Shown here: piece after piece, positions 1 to 10,609 of the stretch
How positions within the stretch are numbered: the stretch's first letter is position 1
How the letters are laid out: the number at the start of each line of letters is the position of its first letter
From: Candidatus Micrarchaeota archaeon CG1_02_55_22
Lineage (GTDB): Archaea > Micrarchaeota > Micrarchaeia > Norongarragalinales > UBA97
Assembly (NCBI GenBank): GCA_001871595.1
Contig: MNVH01000038.1
Location: forward strand, 1-40,741
Reading direction: 5' to 3'
DNA: 40,741 nt
Notes under the pieces: generated by a model
The model's database searches: none
The model's input: only the letters and a program-made list of their open reading frames with translations
Told to the model about the DNA's origin: nothing
Translations under genes and position numbers: made by a program

Positions 1-2
1 CG

Positions 3-275
3 TTCGCATTAATCGCCGGCCTCGCCGTGCACGACAAGCAAGCGCACGACGAAAAATTCCTCGCATTCTTACCAATAATCGAGCGCGAAGCTTGGGACGA
101 CCGCAACTTCGTTAAAAAAGCGGTCAACTGGGCGTTACGCAACATCGGCAAACGCAACAAGGCGTTAAACAAGGCGGCGATTGCGTGCGCCAAACGCATC
201 CAAAAACAGGGCACGCGTTCGGCGAAGTGGATTGCGGCCGACGCCTTGCGCGAACTGGAAAAGAAAGCGTTCTAG
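3..275 (+). CDS. DNA alkylation repair protein (AlkD-like), C-terminal part; 5' end outside window
   Basis: Frame is open to the window edge (FALIAGLAVHDKQAHDEKFL...). The segment DDRNFVKKAVNWALRNIGKRN...WIAADALREL is typical of AlkD-like HEAT repeat proteins. Confidence 0.75.
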   Translation, partial: FALIAGLAVHDKQAHDEKFLAFLPIIEREAWDDRNFVKKAVNWALRNIGKRNKALNKAAIACAKRIQKQGTRSAKWIAADALRELEKKAF

Positions 276-641
276 TTATTTGACGTGCTCGACGTTGCGC
301 ATTCCCTTGAACGCCGCGTCGCCAGTGAGGAACGTCAGGCCGTGCTTTCCGGCCAGCGAGTGGCCTAGGCAGTCAACGTAACTTAGGCGTTTGTCGCGGT
401 TTTCGTACTTGAACTGCGCCGCCGCTTCCCAATCCGCTAGTGACGGCTGCAGGAATTCCGGTTTCAGGCGCATAACCATCGCGCGGTAGCTGCTTACTTG
501 AGCGGCTCTCAGCGAGTAATAGTAAACCTCGGCGAGGTTCGCGATTGTAGTATAAACACGCTCTTTACGGAAGCGTTCGTAGGCCGGGTTGGCCTTCATC
601 ATCTCGACAATGGCGTAGCTGTCGAAGAAGTAATTGCTCAT
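276..641 (-). CDS. PIN-domain toxin (VapC-like)
   Basis: MSNYFFDSYAIVEMM (first Asp), NLAEVYY (Glu), SYVDCLGHSLA (Asp), FLTGDAAF. Overlaps the upstream AbrB-like gene by 4 nt. Confidence 0.85.
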   Translation of the reverse strand: MSNYFFDSYAIVEMMKANPAYERFRKERVYTTIANLAEVYYYSLRAAQVSSYRAMVMRLKPEFLQPSLADWEAAAQFKYENRDKRLSYVDCLGHSLAGKHGLTFLTGDAAFKGMRNVEHVK

Positions 642-853
642 TCTTCGTTCAGCTCGTCCAGCACCTTTTGGGTGTCAAGCTTGGCTCCCTTGAACGCGCC
701 CCACAGCGCTTCGGCCGTGCCATTCTTAGTGTGGCGGCTGACGTTGACCGCTATTTCCTCGTATGGCTTTAGTTTTAGGTGTTTTGGCAGGATGATGCCC
801 AGCGAGTTGCCCCAAGGTTTCGTCTTAACGATTATAGTCTCCATCCGCATCAC
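638..853 (-). CDS. AbrB/SpoVT-type antitoxin (VapB-like)
   Basis: IIVKTKPWGNSLGIILPKHLKLKPYEEIAV is an AbrB swapped-hairpin signature. Directly upstream of the PIN gene. Confidence 0.8.
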   Translation of the reverse strand: MMRMETIIVKTKPWGNSLGIILPKHLKLKPYEEIAVNVSRHTKNGTAEALWGAFKGAKLDTQKVLDELNEE

Positions 854-938
854 CTAGTTATACTTAGTTATACGGCGTTTATTAGCCTTGCGGGGGTGTG
901 GCTTTCCGGTGGCCGCGAGAGCTGGAAGAGAGGGCGTT

Positions 939-1724
939 CTAGCGGCGCGGGCGCAGCGCATCTTGAATGCGTTGGGACGCGCGCTTCTTTGCGGCCAAGA
1001 CTTCCCTCAAGCCGGCCCTTGCGTTCTCACGGCTTTCCTTCGGGCTCATCGAGTGCACTACCGCGGTTACCGCCCCGCCGTCGTCGTAGAATTCCAGCCC
1101 GTGCGTCCCGGCGAGCGTTCGCAAGGCCGGGCTCTTTTCCAGTAACGCGGCCCTTATCGCGGCCTCGTGGGCATTGAACGCATCCGACATGATTCCGTTG
1201 ATGCGCGCCAAGAGCAGGTGGCCTGTGGGAGTCCGAGGGTTCCCCGTTAATTCCCCTGAAGGATACCTACTCCCCAGCGTGTGCAATAGCTCCGGCGACA
1301 CGTGCCCGATGCCAAGCTCGCGAATCAGGTTATTGTCGTCTAATCCTCGTTTAAAACGATTCTTGTCGCTCAAGATCCTTATCGCAGGATAAACCCTGCC
1401 AACCGACTCGCCGGCTTTCACGCGGTGGATGAATTCGCCCCAGCCGTGGCTGCGCGCGCCAATCTCGGCCGCAGCGGCAGCGACTTCTAACCGCAACGGT
1501 TCACCGGGTTCGTGCGCTGCAACCGGCGCCGGTTCTTCAACCGGTTTCGCACGCCCAAAAAGGCCCCTGCGCTGCGCGGGCTTGGCGCTGGGTGCGGGAC
1601 GTCTCGGGGCCGACGGTGGAACGATATCAAAGCGGGCGCCGTGAAGCTCTTGTCTCGCGCGCGCAAACAGTTCTTCGCGGGACTCTCCCGACGCGGGTAG
1701 TCTACTTGGCGTTCTAATGGGCAC
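939..1724 (-). CDS. Hypothetical protein, 261 aa, low-complexity Pro/Ala N-terminal half
   Basis: Long ORF with coherent composition; no family recognised. Confidence 0.65.
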   Translation of the reverse strand: MPIRTPSRLPASGESREELFARARQELHGARFDIVPPSAPRRPAPSAKPAQRRGLFGRAKPVEEPAPVAAHEPGEPLRLEVAAAAAEIGARSHGWGEFIHRVKAGESVGRVYPAIRILSDKNRFKRGLDDNNLIRELGIGHVSPELLHTLGSRYPSGELTGNPRTPTGHLLLARINGIMSDAFNAHEAAIRAALLEKSPALRTLAGTHGLEFYDDGGAVTAVVHSMSPKESRENARAGLREVLAAKKRASQRIQDALRPRR

Positions 1725-1807
1725 TAGGCATTACCTCAAATCTTGTTGATTGACCAGTGCTTATTCTTGAGGGAATAAAAATGTTTCCCCATCGCGGGCT
1801 TTCGTGC

Positions 1808-2458
1808 TCAAGCCGCCTCGGCTTCTGCCGTCTTCTGCAAACGTTTCTTCGTGACCTTTAACGCGAAGAATCGTTCGCTCTCTAAGCGGTTCAAATGGTC
1901 CTGGATGTGCTTTATCGTTTCCTTGAAGCGGGGCTGGATGTTGAACTCGAGCGCGTTGACTCGACGGTTCGTCTTCTCAATCTCTTTCAACAATTTCTTG
2001 AGCGCGGTCTCGGTTTCGGCGAGTTGCACCACTAGATTCAACGCGTCTTCGAAGGCTTGCACGGCGTCGTCGAACTGCGCGCTGCTGCCGTACACGCTGT
2101 AACCCCTATCCAACAACGTACGCTCGATTTTTACTGATTCGATTTCCGGGATTTGCACGCCCATAATGTTCTTCGTTCGCACGGTGACGTTGGGCGCGTT
2201 GCGCGAAGAAAGCGCGTTGGCTTCAACGAACAAATCGCCGTGAACGCTTCGCGCCAAGGCGAGTAGCTTGTGCGCCTCGACCACGCGTTCGTTGACTTGC
2301 TGGCGCAAGTTCTTCGCCTTCTTCACTTCGTTGAAGAAAGCGAGCACGAGCGCGTCACGCTTCTGCTTGAGGAGCTTGTGGCCTTTTTGAGCCATCACTA
2401 GGCGAGACTTGGTGTTCAGCAGCTCCATGCGCGTCGGTTTAACGTTGTCGTCAGCCAT
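1808..2458 (-). CDS. atpD: A-type ATP synthase subunit D
   Basis: MELLNTKSRLVMAQKGHKLLKQKRDALVLAFF plus the coiled-coil C-terminus typical of subunit D. Confidence 0.95.
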   Translation of the reverse strand: MADDNVKPTRMELLNTKSRLVMAQKGHKLLKQKRDALVLAFFNEVKKAKNLRQQVNERVVEAHKLLALARSVHGDLFVEANALSSRNAPNVTVRTKNIMGVQIPEIESVKIERTLLDRGYSVYGSSAQFDDAVQAFEDALNLVVQLAETETALKKLLKEIEKTNRRVNALEFNIQPRFKETIKHIQDHLNRLESERFFALKVTKKRLQKTAEAEAA

Positions 2459-2873
2459 TCTTTTTTACCTTTAATGCTTTGAACGCCGCCGGCAGCGCCG
2501 AGCGCACCGATTGGCTTACTTCTTTGAGCTTCAACGCTTTTTTCCAAGGAATCCACAGAGCCTCGTTGAGCTCGCTTGCCTGCAAGCGAAGCTTGGGAGA
2601 CTTGAGCCGACAAGCGTAGTCGAGGAAGACGAAGTGCCGCTCCTTGCCGTTGATTTTTTTCTTCAAGGCTTCTCCCACGCCGAAAAACACGGGCTTGGCG
2701 CGCACACCGACTTCCTCTAAGAGCTCGCGTTCGACTGCGCGCTGTAGCGTTTCGCCGTGCTCAACGTGGCCGCCGGGTATGACCCACTCGACGAACTTTG
2801 GCCCCTTGACCAGTAAGACTTCGTCGCGTTCGTTGAACGCGAAGACTCCGTTGACGACTTCCACGCTTTTCAA
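2451..2873 (-). CDS. NUDIX hydrolase inside the ATP synthase operon
   Basis: Nudix box [24 protein letters not shown]. Start overlaps the atpB end by 4 nt and end overlaps the atpD start by 8 nt. Confidence 0.92.
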   Translation of the reverse strand: MKSVEVVNGVFAFNERDEVLLVKGPKFVEWVIPGGHVEHGETLQRAVERELLEEVGVRAKPVFFGVGEALKKKINGKERHFVFLDYACRLKSPKLRLQASELNEALWIPWKKALKLKEVSQSVRSALPAAFKALKVKKNG

Positions 2874-4288
2874 GCTTTTGCCTCCTTTCGGTGCTTGCGC
2901 CCGTACTTCTCGAGGTGTTCGGGCTTGACGCGCTTGAGCTCCGTTTCAGGCACGCTTGCGAGCAACTCCCAGCCCAAGTCGAGCGATTGCTCGATAGTGC
3001 GGTTCTCGTACTTGCCTTGCTGTACAAAGCGCGACTCGAACTCGTTGGCGAACGCAAGGAACTTCTTGTCCTTGTCCGAAAGCGCCTCTTCGCCGACGAC
3101 TGCAACGAGGTTTCGCAAGTCGCGGCCTTCAGCGTACGAAGCGTACAACTGCGACGAGACGCCCGAGTGGTCTTCCCGCGTTCTGCCGTCCCCGATGCCC
3201 AAGTTCATCAAACGCGATAGCGAGGGGAGAACGTCGATTGGCGGGTAGATGTTCTTGCGGTGCAGCTCGCGCGAGAGAACGATTTGTCCCTCGGTGATGT
3301 ATCCGGTCAAGTCGGGTATGGGGTGGGTGATGTCGTCGTCCGGCATAGAAAGAATGGGCAACTGCGTAACTGTTCCTTTCTTTCCGTGGATGCGTCCGGC
3401 GCGCTCGTAAATGTTCGCCAAGTCCGTATACATGTAACCCGGGTAACCACGGCGTCCGGGCACTTCCTGCCTCGCCGCGGCGACCTCGCGCAGAGAGTCC
3501 GCGTAGTTCGTCATGTCCGTTAGAATAACGAGTACCTGCATGTCCTTCTCATAGGCCAAATACTCCGCGGCGGTCAGCGCAAGGCGCGGGGTGACGAGCC
3601 GTTCGATTGAAGGGTCGTTGGCGAGATTCAAGAACAACACTGCGCGTTCAAGCGCGCCGGTCCTCTCAAAGTCTTGCATGAAGAACGATGCTTCCGCGTG
3701 AGTGATACCCATTGCGGCGAAGACGACGACGAAGTCCTCCTTGCCAGAGTGTTTGCCGCCCGTGCTTCCGCCGCCCACCACTGCTGCTTGGCGCGCAATC
3801 TGTACGGCGAGCTCGTTGTGAGGCAAACCACTGCCCGAAAAGATGGGGAGTTTTTGTCCGCGAACAAGCGTGTTAGTGACGTCAATTGTTGATATCCCTG
3901 TTTGGATGAAGTCGTGGGGCTCGGCGCGCGCCACCGGGTTAATAGCGCTACCGTTGACGTCAAGCTTGTCCTCGGCGATAATCGCAGTACCCTTGTCTAT
4001 GGGGTCTCCAGCGCCGTTGAACACGCGTCCGAGCATGTCTTCACTCACCGGCAGTTTCAGCGTCTCGCCGGTGAAGCGCACGCTCGTCTTCTTAGTGTCA
4101 AGGCCGCTCGTGTCGCCGAACACTTGTATTGCGGCGAGGCCGCGGCTCGACTCGAGGACTTGGCCTTTCTTCTTCTCGCCGCTGGGCATCACGATCTCGA
4201 CGAGCTCGTTGTAGGCCGCGTTTGGCACGTCTTCAACAAAGACTATTGGGCCGAATATTTCGCGGACGGTCTGGAATTCCTTCATCAT
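2870..4288 (-). CDS. atpB: A-type ATP synthase subunit B
   Basis: Full-length homology by eye: [58 protein letters not shown]. Confidence 0.97.
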   Translation of the reverse strand: MMKEFQTVREIFGPIVFVEDVPNAAYNELVEIVMPSGEKKKGQVLESSRGLAAIQVFGDTSGLDTKKTSVRFTGETLKLPVSEDMLGRVFNGAGDPIDKGTAIIAEDKLDVNGSAINPVARAEPHDFIQTGISTIDVTNTLVRGQKLPIFSGSGLPHNELAVQIARQAAVVGGGSTGGKHSGKEDFVVVFAAMGITHAEASFFMQDFERTGALERAVLFLNLANDPSIERLVTPRLALTAAEYLAYEKDMQVLVILTDMTNYADSLREVAAARQEVPGRRGYPGYMYTDLANIYERAGRIHGKKGTVTQLPILSMPDDDITHPIPDLTGYITEGQIVLSRELHRKNIYPPIDVLPSLSRLMNLGIGDGRTREDHSGVSSQLYASYAEGRDLRNLVAVVGEEALSDKDKKFLAFANEFESRFVQQGKYENRTIEQSLDLGWELLASVPETELKRVKPEHLEKYGRKHRKEAKA

Positions 4289-4313
4289 TTTATTGGTTCA
4301 ACCCCGTAAAGTG

Positions 4314-6038
4314 TTATTTCGCCATGTGGCGGTCGATGCCCTCGCGGATCGCCTTGGCCTTCTTCGCCATCTCTTCAGGCGGCACGCGCTTCATCTTCGC
4401 AATCTCGTCGATTTCCTTGGCTTCAAGAATCTTTGAGAGCGGAACGTCGAGCGATAACGCGTCAGCCGCCTTGTAGTAGAAATGCATTATTGTCTTGAGC
4501 ATCTCGTACTGTTTCTTCGGCGGAGTGAACGCGTCGGCTTCGTCGTAACTGTTCTGCTGCAGGAAGTCCTCACGAATCATCTTCGTCGCCTCGAGCACCA
4601 GACGCTCCTTGTCGGGCAAAGCGTCGGGCCCGATTAATTGGACGATGTTCTGCAACTCGGCTTCTTTCTGCAGCAAGACCATTGCACGGCCGCGCAGGTC
4701 GAGAAAATCTTCAGCAACGTTCTTGCCGTACCATTCCTTGAGCTCGTTCAAGTACAACGAGTAGCTTCGCAGCCAGTTGATTGCAGGATAATGCCTTCTC
4801 CGCGCAAGGTTGGCGTCAAGCGCCCAGAACACCTTGGTAACGCGCAGCGTGGCTTGCGAAACGGGTTCGGACAAGTCCCCGCCGGGTGGGGAGACGGCGC
4901 CGATGACGCTGATCGAGCCGTCCTTCTTGTCGCTCCCAAGGCAATTCACTCGCCCACTCCGTTCATAGAACTCGGCGAGCTTCTTGCCCAAATAAGCGGG
5001 GTAGCCTTCTTCTCCAGGCATTTCTTCCATGCGTCCGGAGATTTCGCGCATTGCCTCTGCCCACCTGCTTGTCGAGTCGGCCATTAGTGCGACGTCGTAA
5101 CCCATATCACGATAGTACTCGGCAATCGTGATTCCAGTATAGATGCTTGCCTCGCGAGCGGCGACGGGCATGTTTGAAGTGTTGGCGATCATAACCGTCC
5201 TATTCATCAGCGGTAATCCCGTGCGGGGGTCTTTCAGCTTTGGGAATTCTTGGAGAACTTCAGAGAGCTCATTTCCTCTTTCCCCGCAGCCTATGTAAAT
5301 TATTATGTCCGCGTCGGCATATTTTGCCAAGTCCGTTTGAGTTACAGTTTTCCCGCTCCCAAAAGGTCCCGGGATTGCCGCGGTGCCGCCCTTGGCGATT
5401 GGGAAGAAAGAGTCAACGATGCGTTTGCCCGTGACGAGCGGGGGTTCGAAGTGCTTCTTGTCCTTGTACTGCCGCGGCGAGCGCACTGGCCACTTTTGCA
5501 TCATTTGAACTTTTTTTCCGCCTATTACCGCAATGTCTTCCGTAACGGTAAATTTGCCTTTCTTTATCTCGGTGATTTTGCCTTTCACGCCAACCGGAAC
5601 GAGGATTCTGTGTATTATGTCGTACTCTTTTACTTCGCCGAGCACGTCGCCGGGCTCAACAGTGTCGCCCTTCTTTACCGTTGGGTTGAAGTCCCACTCC
5701 TTCTTGCGGTCGAGCGAGGGTACGGAGATTCCGCGTGCGATGAAATTTCCAGACTTCTCCTTGATTTTGTCGAGGGGGCGTTGGATTCCGTCGAAGACCC
5801 CGCCGAGCAATCCTGGCCCTAGTTCAACGCTCAACGCGGAACCAGTGCCGACGACTTTCTCGCCGGGCCTTAAACCAGAGGTTTCCTCATAGACTTGAAT
5901 CGAGGCGCGGCTCTGCTTGAGCGCGATAATTTCGCCTGTTAGCTCCATGTCGCCGACTTTTACCAGCTCATTGATTTGGCTTCCGCGCATTTCTTCGGCT
6001 TGGATGACCGGACCAGAAATTTTTGAGAGTACGCCCAT
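4314..6038 (-). CDS. atpA: A-type ATP synthase catalytic subunit A
   Basis: P-loop [42 protein letters not shown]. Confidence 0.98.
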   Translation of the reverse strand: MGVLSKISGPVIQAEEMRGSQINELVKVGDMELTGEIIALKQSRASIQVYEETSGLRPGEKVVGTGSALSVELGPGLLGGVFDGIQRPLDKIKEKSGNFIARGISVPSLDRKKEWDFNPTVKKGDTVEPGDVLGEVKEYDIIHRILVPVGVKGKITEIKKGKFTVTEDIAVIGGKKVQMMQKWPVRSPRQYKDKKHFEPPLVTGKRIVDSFFPIAKGGTAAIPGPFGSGKTVTQTDLAKYADADIIIYIGCGERGNELSEVLQEFPKLKDPRTGLPLMNRTVMIANTSNMPVAAREASIYTGITIAEYYRDMGYDVALMADSTSRWAEAMREISGRMEEMPGEEGYPAYLGKKLAEFYERSGRVNCLGSDKKDGSISVIGAVSPPGGDLSEPVSQATLRVTKVFWALDANLARRRHYPAINWLRSYSLYLNELKEWYGKNVAEDFLDLRGRAMVLLQKEAELQNIVQLIGPDALPDKERLVLEATKMIREDFLQQNSYDEADAFTPPKKQYEMLKTIMHFYYKAADALSLDVPLSKILEAKEIDEIAKMKRVPPEEMAKKAKAIREGIDRHMAK

Positions 6039-6050
6039 TATGCATCACCG

Positions 6051-6368
6051 CTATTTTAATTCAATGCCAATCGCGCGCTTGACGAGCTCTTGAATCGAGC
6101 CCTCGCCTTGCGCGGCGGCCTTCTTTGAGGGGACCGTGATGATAACAGGCTTGGCCGAATCAGCCAAGAGCTTTTTCGTCTTGTAGCCTAAGCCCGCCAT
6201 CGTCTCCTCGTCTATTATTATGATGCCGATGTCGTGCCTTTCCATCAGCCCTGTAATTGCAGCGTCCGCGTCGCCGTCGGCAACGATGCGTTCGGCCACC
6301 CCGGCCAGCGAGAACCCGGTAACCGTATCCTCGCTTCCAACAACCGCAATCCTGTCGTTCGCTTCCAT
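6051..6368 (-). CDS. atpF: A-type ATP synthase subunit F
   Basis: 105 aa; RIAVVGSEDTVTGFSLAGV...IGIIIIDEE; position in operon. Confidence 0.93.
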   Translation of the reverse strand: MEANDRIAVVGSEDTVTGFSLAGVAERIVADGDADAAITGLMERHDIGIIIIDEETMAGLGYKTKKLLADSAKPVIITVPSKKAAAQGEGSIQELVKRAIGIELK

Positions 6369-6371
6369 TTC

Positions 6372-7397
6372 TTAGAGCCTCGCCAAAACTTTTTGCCGTA
6401 TGTCCTGCTTGACGTCGAACATCGTCGCGTAAGCAATCTTGCGCAGCGCGTGGACCTCTTCCTGCTTTAGGTAAGCGTAGCCAAGCAGCGCGCCCGGGCT
6501 CAGAATGCTTCGCGCCAGCGTTTTACGCGCCGTAGCAACGAGCTCGCGTTCAAGCTCTTCCTCGATGTCCGCCAATTGTCCACGTTCCTTGAACGCTTTC
6601 ACTGCCTCGTCGCTCACGCGGGCGTGCAACCGGTTGCGCAGCAAGGCGATTACCCCGTCCGCGTCGGCCTCAATCATTTTCTTTATTATATTCAAGTTTC
6701 CCGCATCGACAACGTATTCGTTGAGCCTTTCCTTTGCAACGTTCGTCTTTTTGAGGCGGAGAATGGTCATGGCATTAAGGAAATCTATCCTGCGCGTGAG
6801 AAAAGAGCGTACGAGAGGGTCTTTCTCTTCGCGGCTCGCCCTGCCCAACAGCTCGTTATAGTAAGCATCCAAGGCCGCTTGAAGCAGCCTGAAGTCGCCT
6901 GACACCTCATACTCGGGGAGGGCTTTAGCGAGCGCGTTTGCGTACTCCGAATCCTTTAGGAACTTCACTAGAGCGTCCAAGCCCGGTTGGATAATCGCTT
7001 TTGCCAAGAACTTTTCGCTTTCATCGCTGGCCGGCAGCAAGTCGCTCACGGTAACGGGCTTGTCCAACGCTTTTAGCGCGATGATTTTCTTCAAGTTGTT
7101 TATCTCCCACTGCTTGAGCAGCTTGCTCAGCAAGGGCTTTGCCTTGTCAGGCGAGATTTCAAGGAGTTTCCGCATCGTCCACGCCAAGTTGTCGTCGAGA
7201 GCTTTTTTGAATAATTCAAAGCCCTCGTACTTGGTTGAACAGTATACGAACGACCTTTTATACGGGCTCTCTTCGAGCAGTTCGATGACCTCGGTCAAGG
7301 ACTTCACGTCGACGATGTCGCGCATGCGGTCCTTGTCGAAGAGCTTGCTGTGCATAGCCTTTACGCGTGCGTTAGCATAAGCGTAGGCTAGGTCCAT
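6372..7397 (-). CDS. atpC: A-type ATP synthase subunit C
   Basis: AYANARVKAMHSKLF..., position in operon, size 341 aa. Confidence 0.92.
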   Translation of the reverse strand: MDLAYAYANARVKAMHSKLFDKDRMRDIVDVKSLTEVIELLEESPYKRSFVYCSTKYEGFELFKKALDDNLAWTMRKLLEISPDKAKPLLSKLLKQWEINNLKKIIALKALDKPVTVSDLLPASDESEKFLAKAIIQPGLDALVKFLKDSEYANALAKALPEYEVSGDFRLLQAALDAYYNELLGRASREEKDPLVRSFLTRRIDFLNAMTILRLKKTNVAKERLNEYVVDAGNLNIIKKMIEADADGVIALLRNRLHARVSDEAVKAFKERGQLADIEEELERELVATARKTLARSILSPGALLGYAYLKQEEVHALRKIAYATMFDVKQDIRQKVLARL

Positions 7398-7961
7398 CTA
7401 TTTTCCTCCGAACAATAACTCGTGCGCCTCCTGCTTGAGCGCGTCGCGCCTCTCCTCGATGAGCGACTCGAAAGTGTTGTCGATGCGGATGCGGCCGTCC
7501 GTTGACTCTGCCAATAGCCCGCCCGCAGTCTCGATTGGTTCGCCCAACTTGCCGAATTTCTTCGCCAACGCGGCGTCGCGCTTGGCGCAGCGAATCTTGG
7601 CGCCGGGCATTTCTGTGAGCGCCTGCTTGGCAAGCAAACCGAATGCTTTAGCGTATTCCGTTTTGTGAGTCGAGTGCATCTTGCCCAATCGAGCCAAGAG
7701 CCCGCTAAGGGTTCGCTCTATCACTGCCTCTTCAGCTTCGGCCACGATGCGTCGCGCGCGAAGGTTTGCCGAAGAAATCTTCCTTGCCTCATCCTTCTTT
7801 GCGGCCTCAGCTTCCACCCGGGCTTTCACTACGAGCTCTTCGGCTTGTTGTTTGGCCTCTTCGATTATGCGGCTTGCTTCGGCCTTGCCGTCTGCTAGCA
7901 CGGCCGTTTCGTCCTTTTCAGCCTGGTCCTCAATGGCCTTCCTAAGTTCTTCTAATCCCAT
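7398..7961 (-). CDS. atpE: A-type ATP synthase subunit E
   Basis: Coiled-coil peripheral stalk protein with IRIDNTFESLIEERRDALKQEAHELLFGGK C-terminus. Confidence 0.92.
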   Translation of the reverse strand: MGLEELRKAIEDQAEKDETAVLADGKAEASRIIEEAKQQAEELVVKARVEAEAAKKDEARKISSANLRARRIVAEAEEAVIERTLSGLLARLGKMHSTHKTEYAKAFGLLAKQALTEMPGAKIRCAKRDAALAKKFGKLGEPIETAGGLLAESTDGRIRIDNTFESLIEERRDALKQEAHELLFGGK

Positions 7962-7982
7962 GCGAGTATGCCTCCCAAAGGT

Positions 7983-8225
7983 TTATTTTGCTCCTGCGCC
8001 GCCGAGGCTCGAGATTATAAGGAACGCCACGACGAAGCCGAGGATGACCATCGTTTCAGGGAGCGCCAAGTAAAGGAGCACCTGTCCTTCCTTGCCGTCC
8101 TTTTCAGCCATCATTCCCATTGCTGCTGCGCCAATCGTCGACTGCGCCCACGCGGTTGCGAGTGCGCCTGCTGCTAGAGCGCCTGCCGCACCCAATGCAA
8201 CGCCTGCTGTCGAAATGTCTACCAT
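7983..8225 (-). CDS. atpK: A-type ATP synthase proteolipid subunit K
   Basis: 80 aa, two TM helices, ion-binding Glu in LALPETMVILGFVVAFLI. Confidence 0.95.
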   Translation of the reverse strand: MVDISTAGVALGAAGALAAGALATAWAQSTIGAAAMGMMAEKDGKEGQVLLYLALPETMVILGFVVAFLIISSLGGAGAK

Positions 8226-8264
8226 TCCTACTTCACCCCTAATTTCATTTTTCTTTATTCTAGA

Positions 8265-10166
8265 TTATTTTTCCCTCAACGGGACGAACGGGATTCCACC
8301 ACCGTGGTAGAACTTTGAGAAGAACTCTACGTAATGCAACCTGAGCGATTGAATTCCGGCCTCGAAGAGCCCCAAGCCCAACGCAACCGCGTGACCCAAG
8401 ATAAGCACGACACCAAAGAATATCGCTGGTAGGATTCCGATTGCCACGCCCGTAAGATCGCCTGCGGTTGCAGAGGTAATAATCGATTCAAGCGAGCTTT
8501 TAAACGGAATCTGGTTGACGATTTGCGCGAGAATCACTCCACTGAGGCCGAGCGCCATGATACGCAAATAGGACAAGAGGTTGGACAAGAGTCCGGGAAT
8601 CTCGACCACTGCCGGAACGCCCTCGAATTTGTACAACGCGACAACGCTGGCGATAACGAGCGCGATTATAATCGCGGGGGAGTTGAATATGTAGGGTGCG
8701 AACAAGTTTATTCCCGCCAAGAGGAACGCGGCTTCGAGCACAATCCAGCTCATCTTTGCGTAAGCGTGGCTCTTGTGGCCGTGCCTCCAATTAGTGTAAG
8801 CGCCAACAGCCAGACCGAAGCCCAGATGGATTACGCCAACGAGCAGCGCGGCAACCATTAGAATCGGCACGCCGTGGCCGGTGCGGTGGATGATTGCGTG
8901 CAACTCGTACCCGAAGATGTCTTCAACGCCCATGAACTCGCCGAAAACAAAGCCCCACACCGTTGTGAAGAAGCCGGATAGCAGCATCATTCCTGCCAAG
9001 TGGCGCCAGAACCCCTTCTGCGCCTTGAGGTAAAGGAACGAGGCAAGCGCCATAGTAAGCAGCCCGTAACCTATATCCCCAAAGATCATTCCGAAGATTA
9101 TTGGGAAAGTAATCGAGATGAAGAGCGTGGGGTCGTACTCTGCCTGATTCGGGAGCGAAAAGAAGCGCACCATGAACTCGAAACGCCGCACGAGGGGAGG
9201 GTTCTTCAGCACGGTTGGCGCATTCTTCTTCGTGGCGTGTGCCTCGACCGTCGCCTTGTTCTTCGTCACCTCAAGGATTTTGCGTTCGAGTTCCTTGAAC
9301 TTTCTTGACGTAACCCAGCCCTCGATGATTTCGAGAGCCTGCGTGCGGCCGAAACGGTTCGGCAACTCTGCCTTTTTGCCATATTCTTCAAGCTGGCACC
9401 GTAGCCGCGCAATGCGCGAGGCGTTCTTCACCGAGTACGCCGCCTGCCGTCCCGCGAGCTTGGCCGCATCGCGCTCAACCCGTTCCAACTCGCCCGTCGA
9501 GCCCGCCAACGCACTTGCGAACGACTCGCGCTCGGTAAGCGTGGGAATGGCGAGCTCTACCGCGTGCTTAGCCGTTTTCTCCAAGAGCAATGCCTTTTTC
9601 GCTGTGCCCACCGCGACGAGTGCGTACTCGGGTCGGTCGCTAGTGACGAAAAGCGTTTTTATCGGCAGCTTGGCAAGGTCTTTCTCGAACTCCTTGCGGT
9701 TGGATTTGAGCTCGAAGTAATGTAAAGACAATGTTTTAGCCTGCGAAAACGTTGTCGGGCGGACGGAGAGGTTCTCGAACGGCTTGAGCTCAGCGATGCG
9801 CGCCTTGAGCTGTGCCATCAGCGCTCGATATTCCGCTAGTTGTGCTTCGTTGCGTTTGAGTTCCTCGATTTCTTCACGAACCTTCTTTGATTCAGTGACG
9901 AGCCTTTCTCTCGGCTCGAGGTTTCCAGCTTCAGGAGTCAGGCGTATTCCGAGCGCCTTTTCGGTAGCGCGCAGGAAAATGAGTTCTTCGCTGATTTCCC
10001 TGAACTCTTGCAGGGGCGTTCCCGGCGTGCCTTGCCGGCTCCGCGTTAAGTGAATGGTACCAAAATCGTAGAGCGCGTCAACCACGCGGGCAGTGTCGGC
10101 TTGCATGCATATCACTCGCGCCTTCGTCATCGGTTCGAGTTTGAGCACCATGTTACCGCGCATCAC
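8265..10166 (-). CDS. atpI: A-type ATP synthase subunit I (a subunit)
   Basis: 633 aa, soluble N-terminus then multi-TM C-terminus; FPIIFGMIFGDIGYGL, LSYLRIMALGLSGVILA. Confidence 0.96.
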   Translation of the reverse strand: MMRGNMVLKLEPMTKARVICMQADTARVVDALYDFGTIHLTRSRQGTPGTPLQEFREISEELIFLRATEKALGIRLTPEAGNLEPRERLVTESKKVREEIEELKRNEAQLAEYRALMAQLKARIAELKPFENLSVRPTTFSQAKTLSLHYFELKSNRKEFEKDLAKLPIKTLFVTSDRPEYALVAVGTAKKALLLEKTAKHAVELAIPTLTERESFASALAGSTGELERVERDAAKLAGRQAAYSVKNASRIARLRCQLEEYGKKAELPNRFGRTQALEIIEGWVTSRKFKELERKILEVTKNKATVEAHATKKNAPTVLKNPPLVRRFEFMVRFFSLPNQAEYDPTLFISITFPIIFGMIFGDIGYGLLTMALASFLYLKAQKGFWRHLAGMMLLSGFFTTVWGFVFGEFMGVEDIFGYELHAIIHRTGHGVPILMVAALLVGVIHLGFGLAVGAYTNWRHGHKSHAYAKMSWIVLEAAFLLAGINLFAPYIFNSPAIIIALVIASVVALYKFEGVPAVVEIPGLLSNLLSYLRIMALGLSGVILAQIVNQIPFKSSLESIITSATAGDLTGVAIGILPAIFFGVVLILGHAVALGLGLFEAGIQSLRLHYVEFFSKFYHGGGIPFVPLREK

Positions 10167-10175
10167 TTGATTGGT

Positions 10176-10541
10176 CTAATAAGCCTTCTTGCGCTTGGTT
10201 GCAAAGAATTCAGCGTAAATCTTAGTTGCCGCTCGTTCTACCTTTATCTTGGAGCTGGATTCAATGTCTTTGGCATCGGCCTTCGCCTTGTCAACTATCT
10301 TAGTGCACTCGGCCTGCGTCTTTTCCTCGGCCTTGCGCAACAATTCGGCCCGTTCAGCCGCGGCCTTCTTGTGGCCTTCTTCAACCAAAAGCACTGCTTT
10401 CTCTCGCGCATCGGCGACAATATCCGCTGCCTTGCCGCGCGCCTTTTCAGCGCGTTGCGCCGCCGCCGCTTCGGCCGACGCCATGTCCGCCACGCTCTTG
10501 GAAAATTCTTGCGTTTCGTCTTCCTGCTTGTGAGAGTCCAT
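10176..10541 (-). CDS. ahaH: A-type ATP synthase subunit H (peripheral stalk)
   Basis: Ala/Lys/Glu-rich coiled coil at the 5' end of the operon. Confidence 0.85.
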   Translation of the reverse strand: MDSHKQEDETQEFSKSVADMASAEAAAAQRAEKARGKAADIVADAREKAVLLVEEGHKKAAAERAELLRKAEEKTQAECTKIVDKAKADAKDIESSSKIKVERAATKIYAEFFATKRKKAY

Positions 10542-10609
10542 TAATTACACACTTTCAACGTATAAAGCGAAAGAAAGCCGTTAGCTCTCTTTTCCCCTTA
10601 CTCCCGTTA

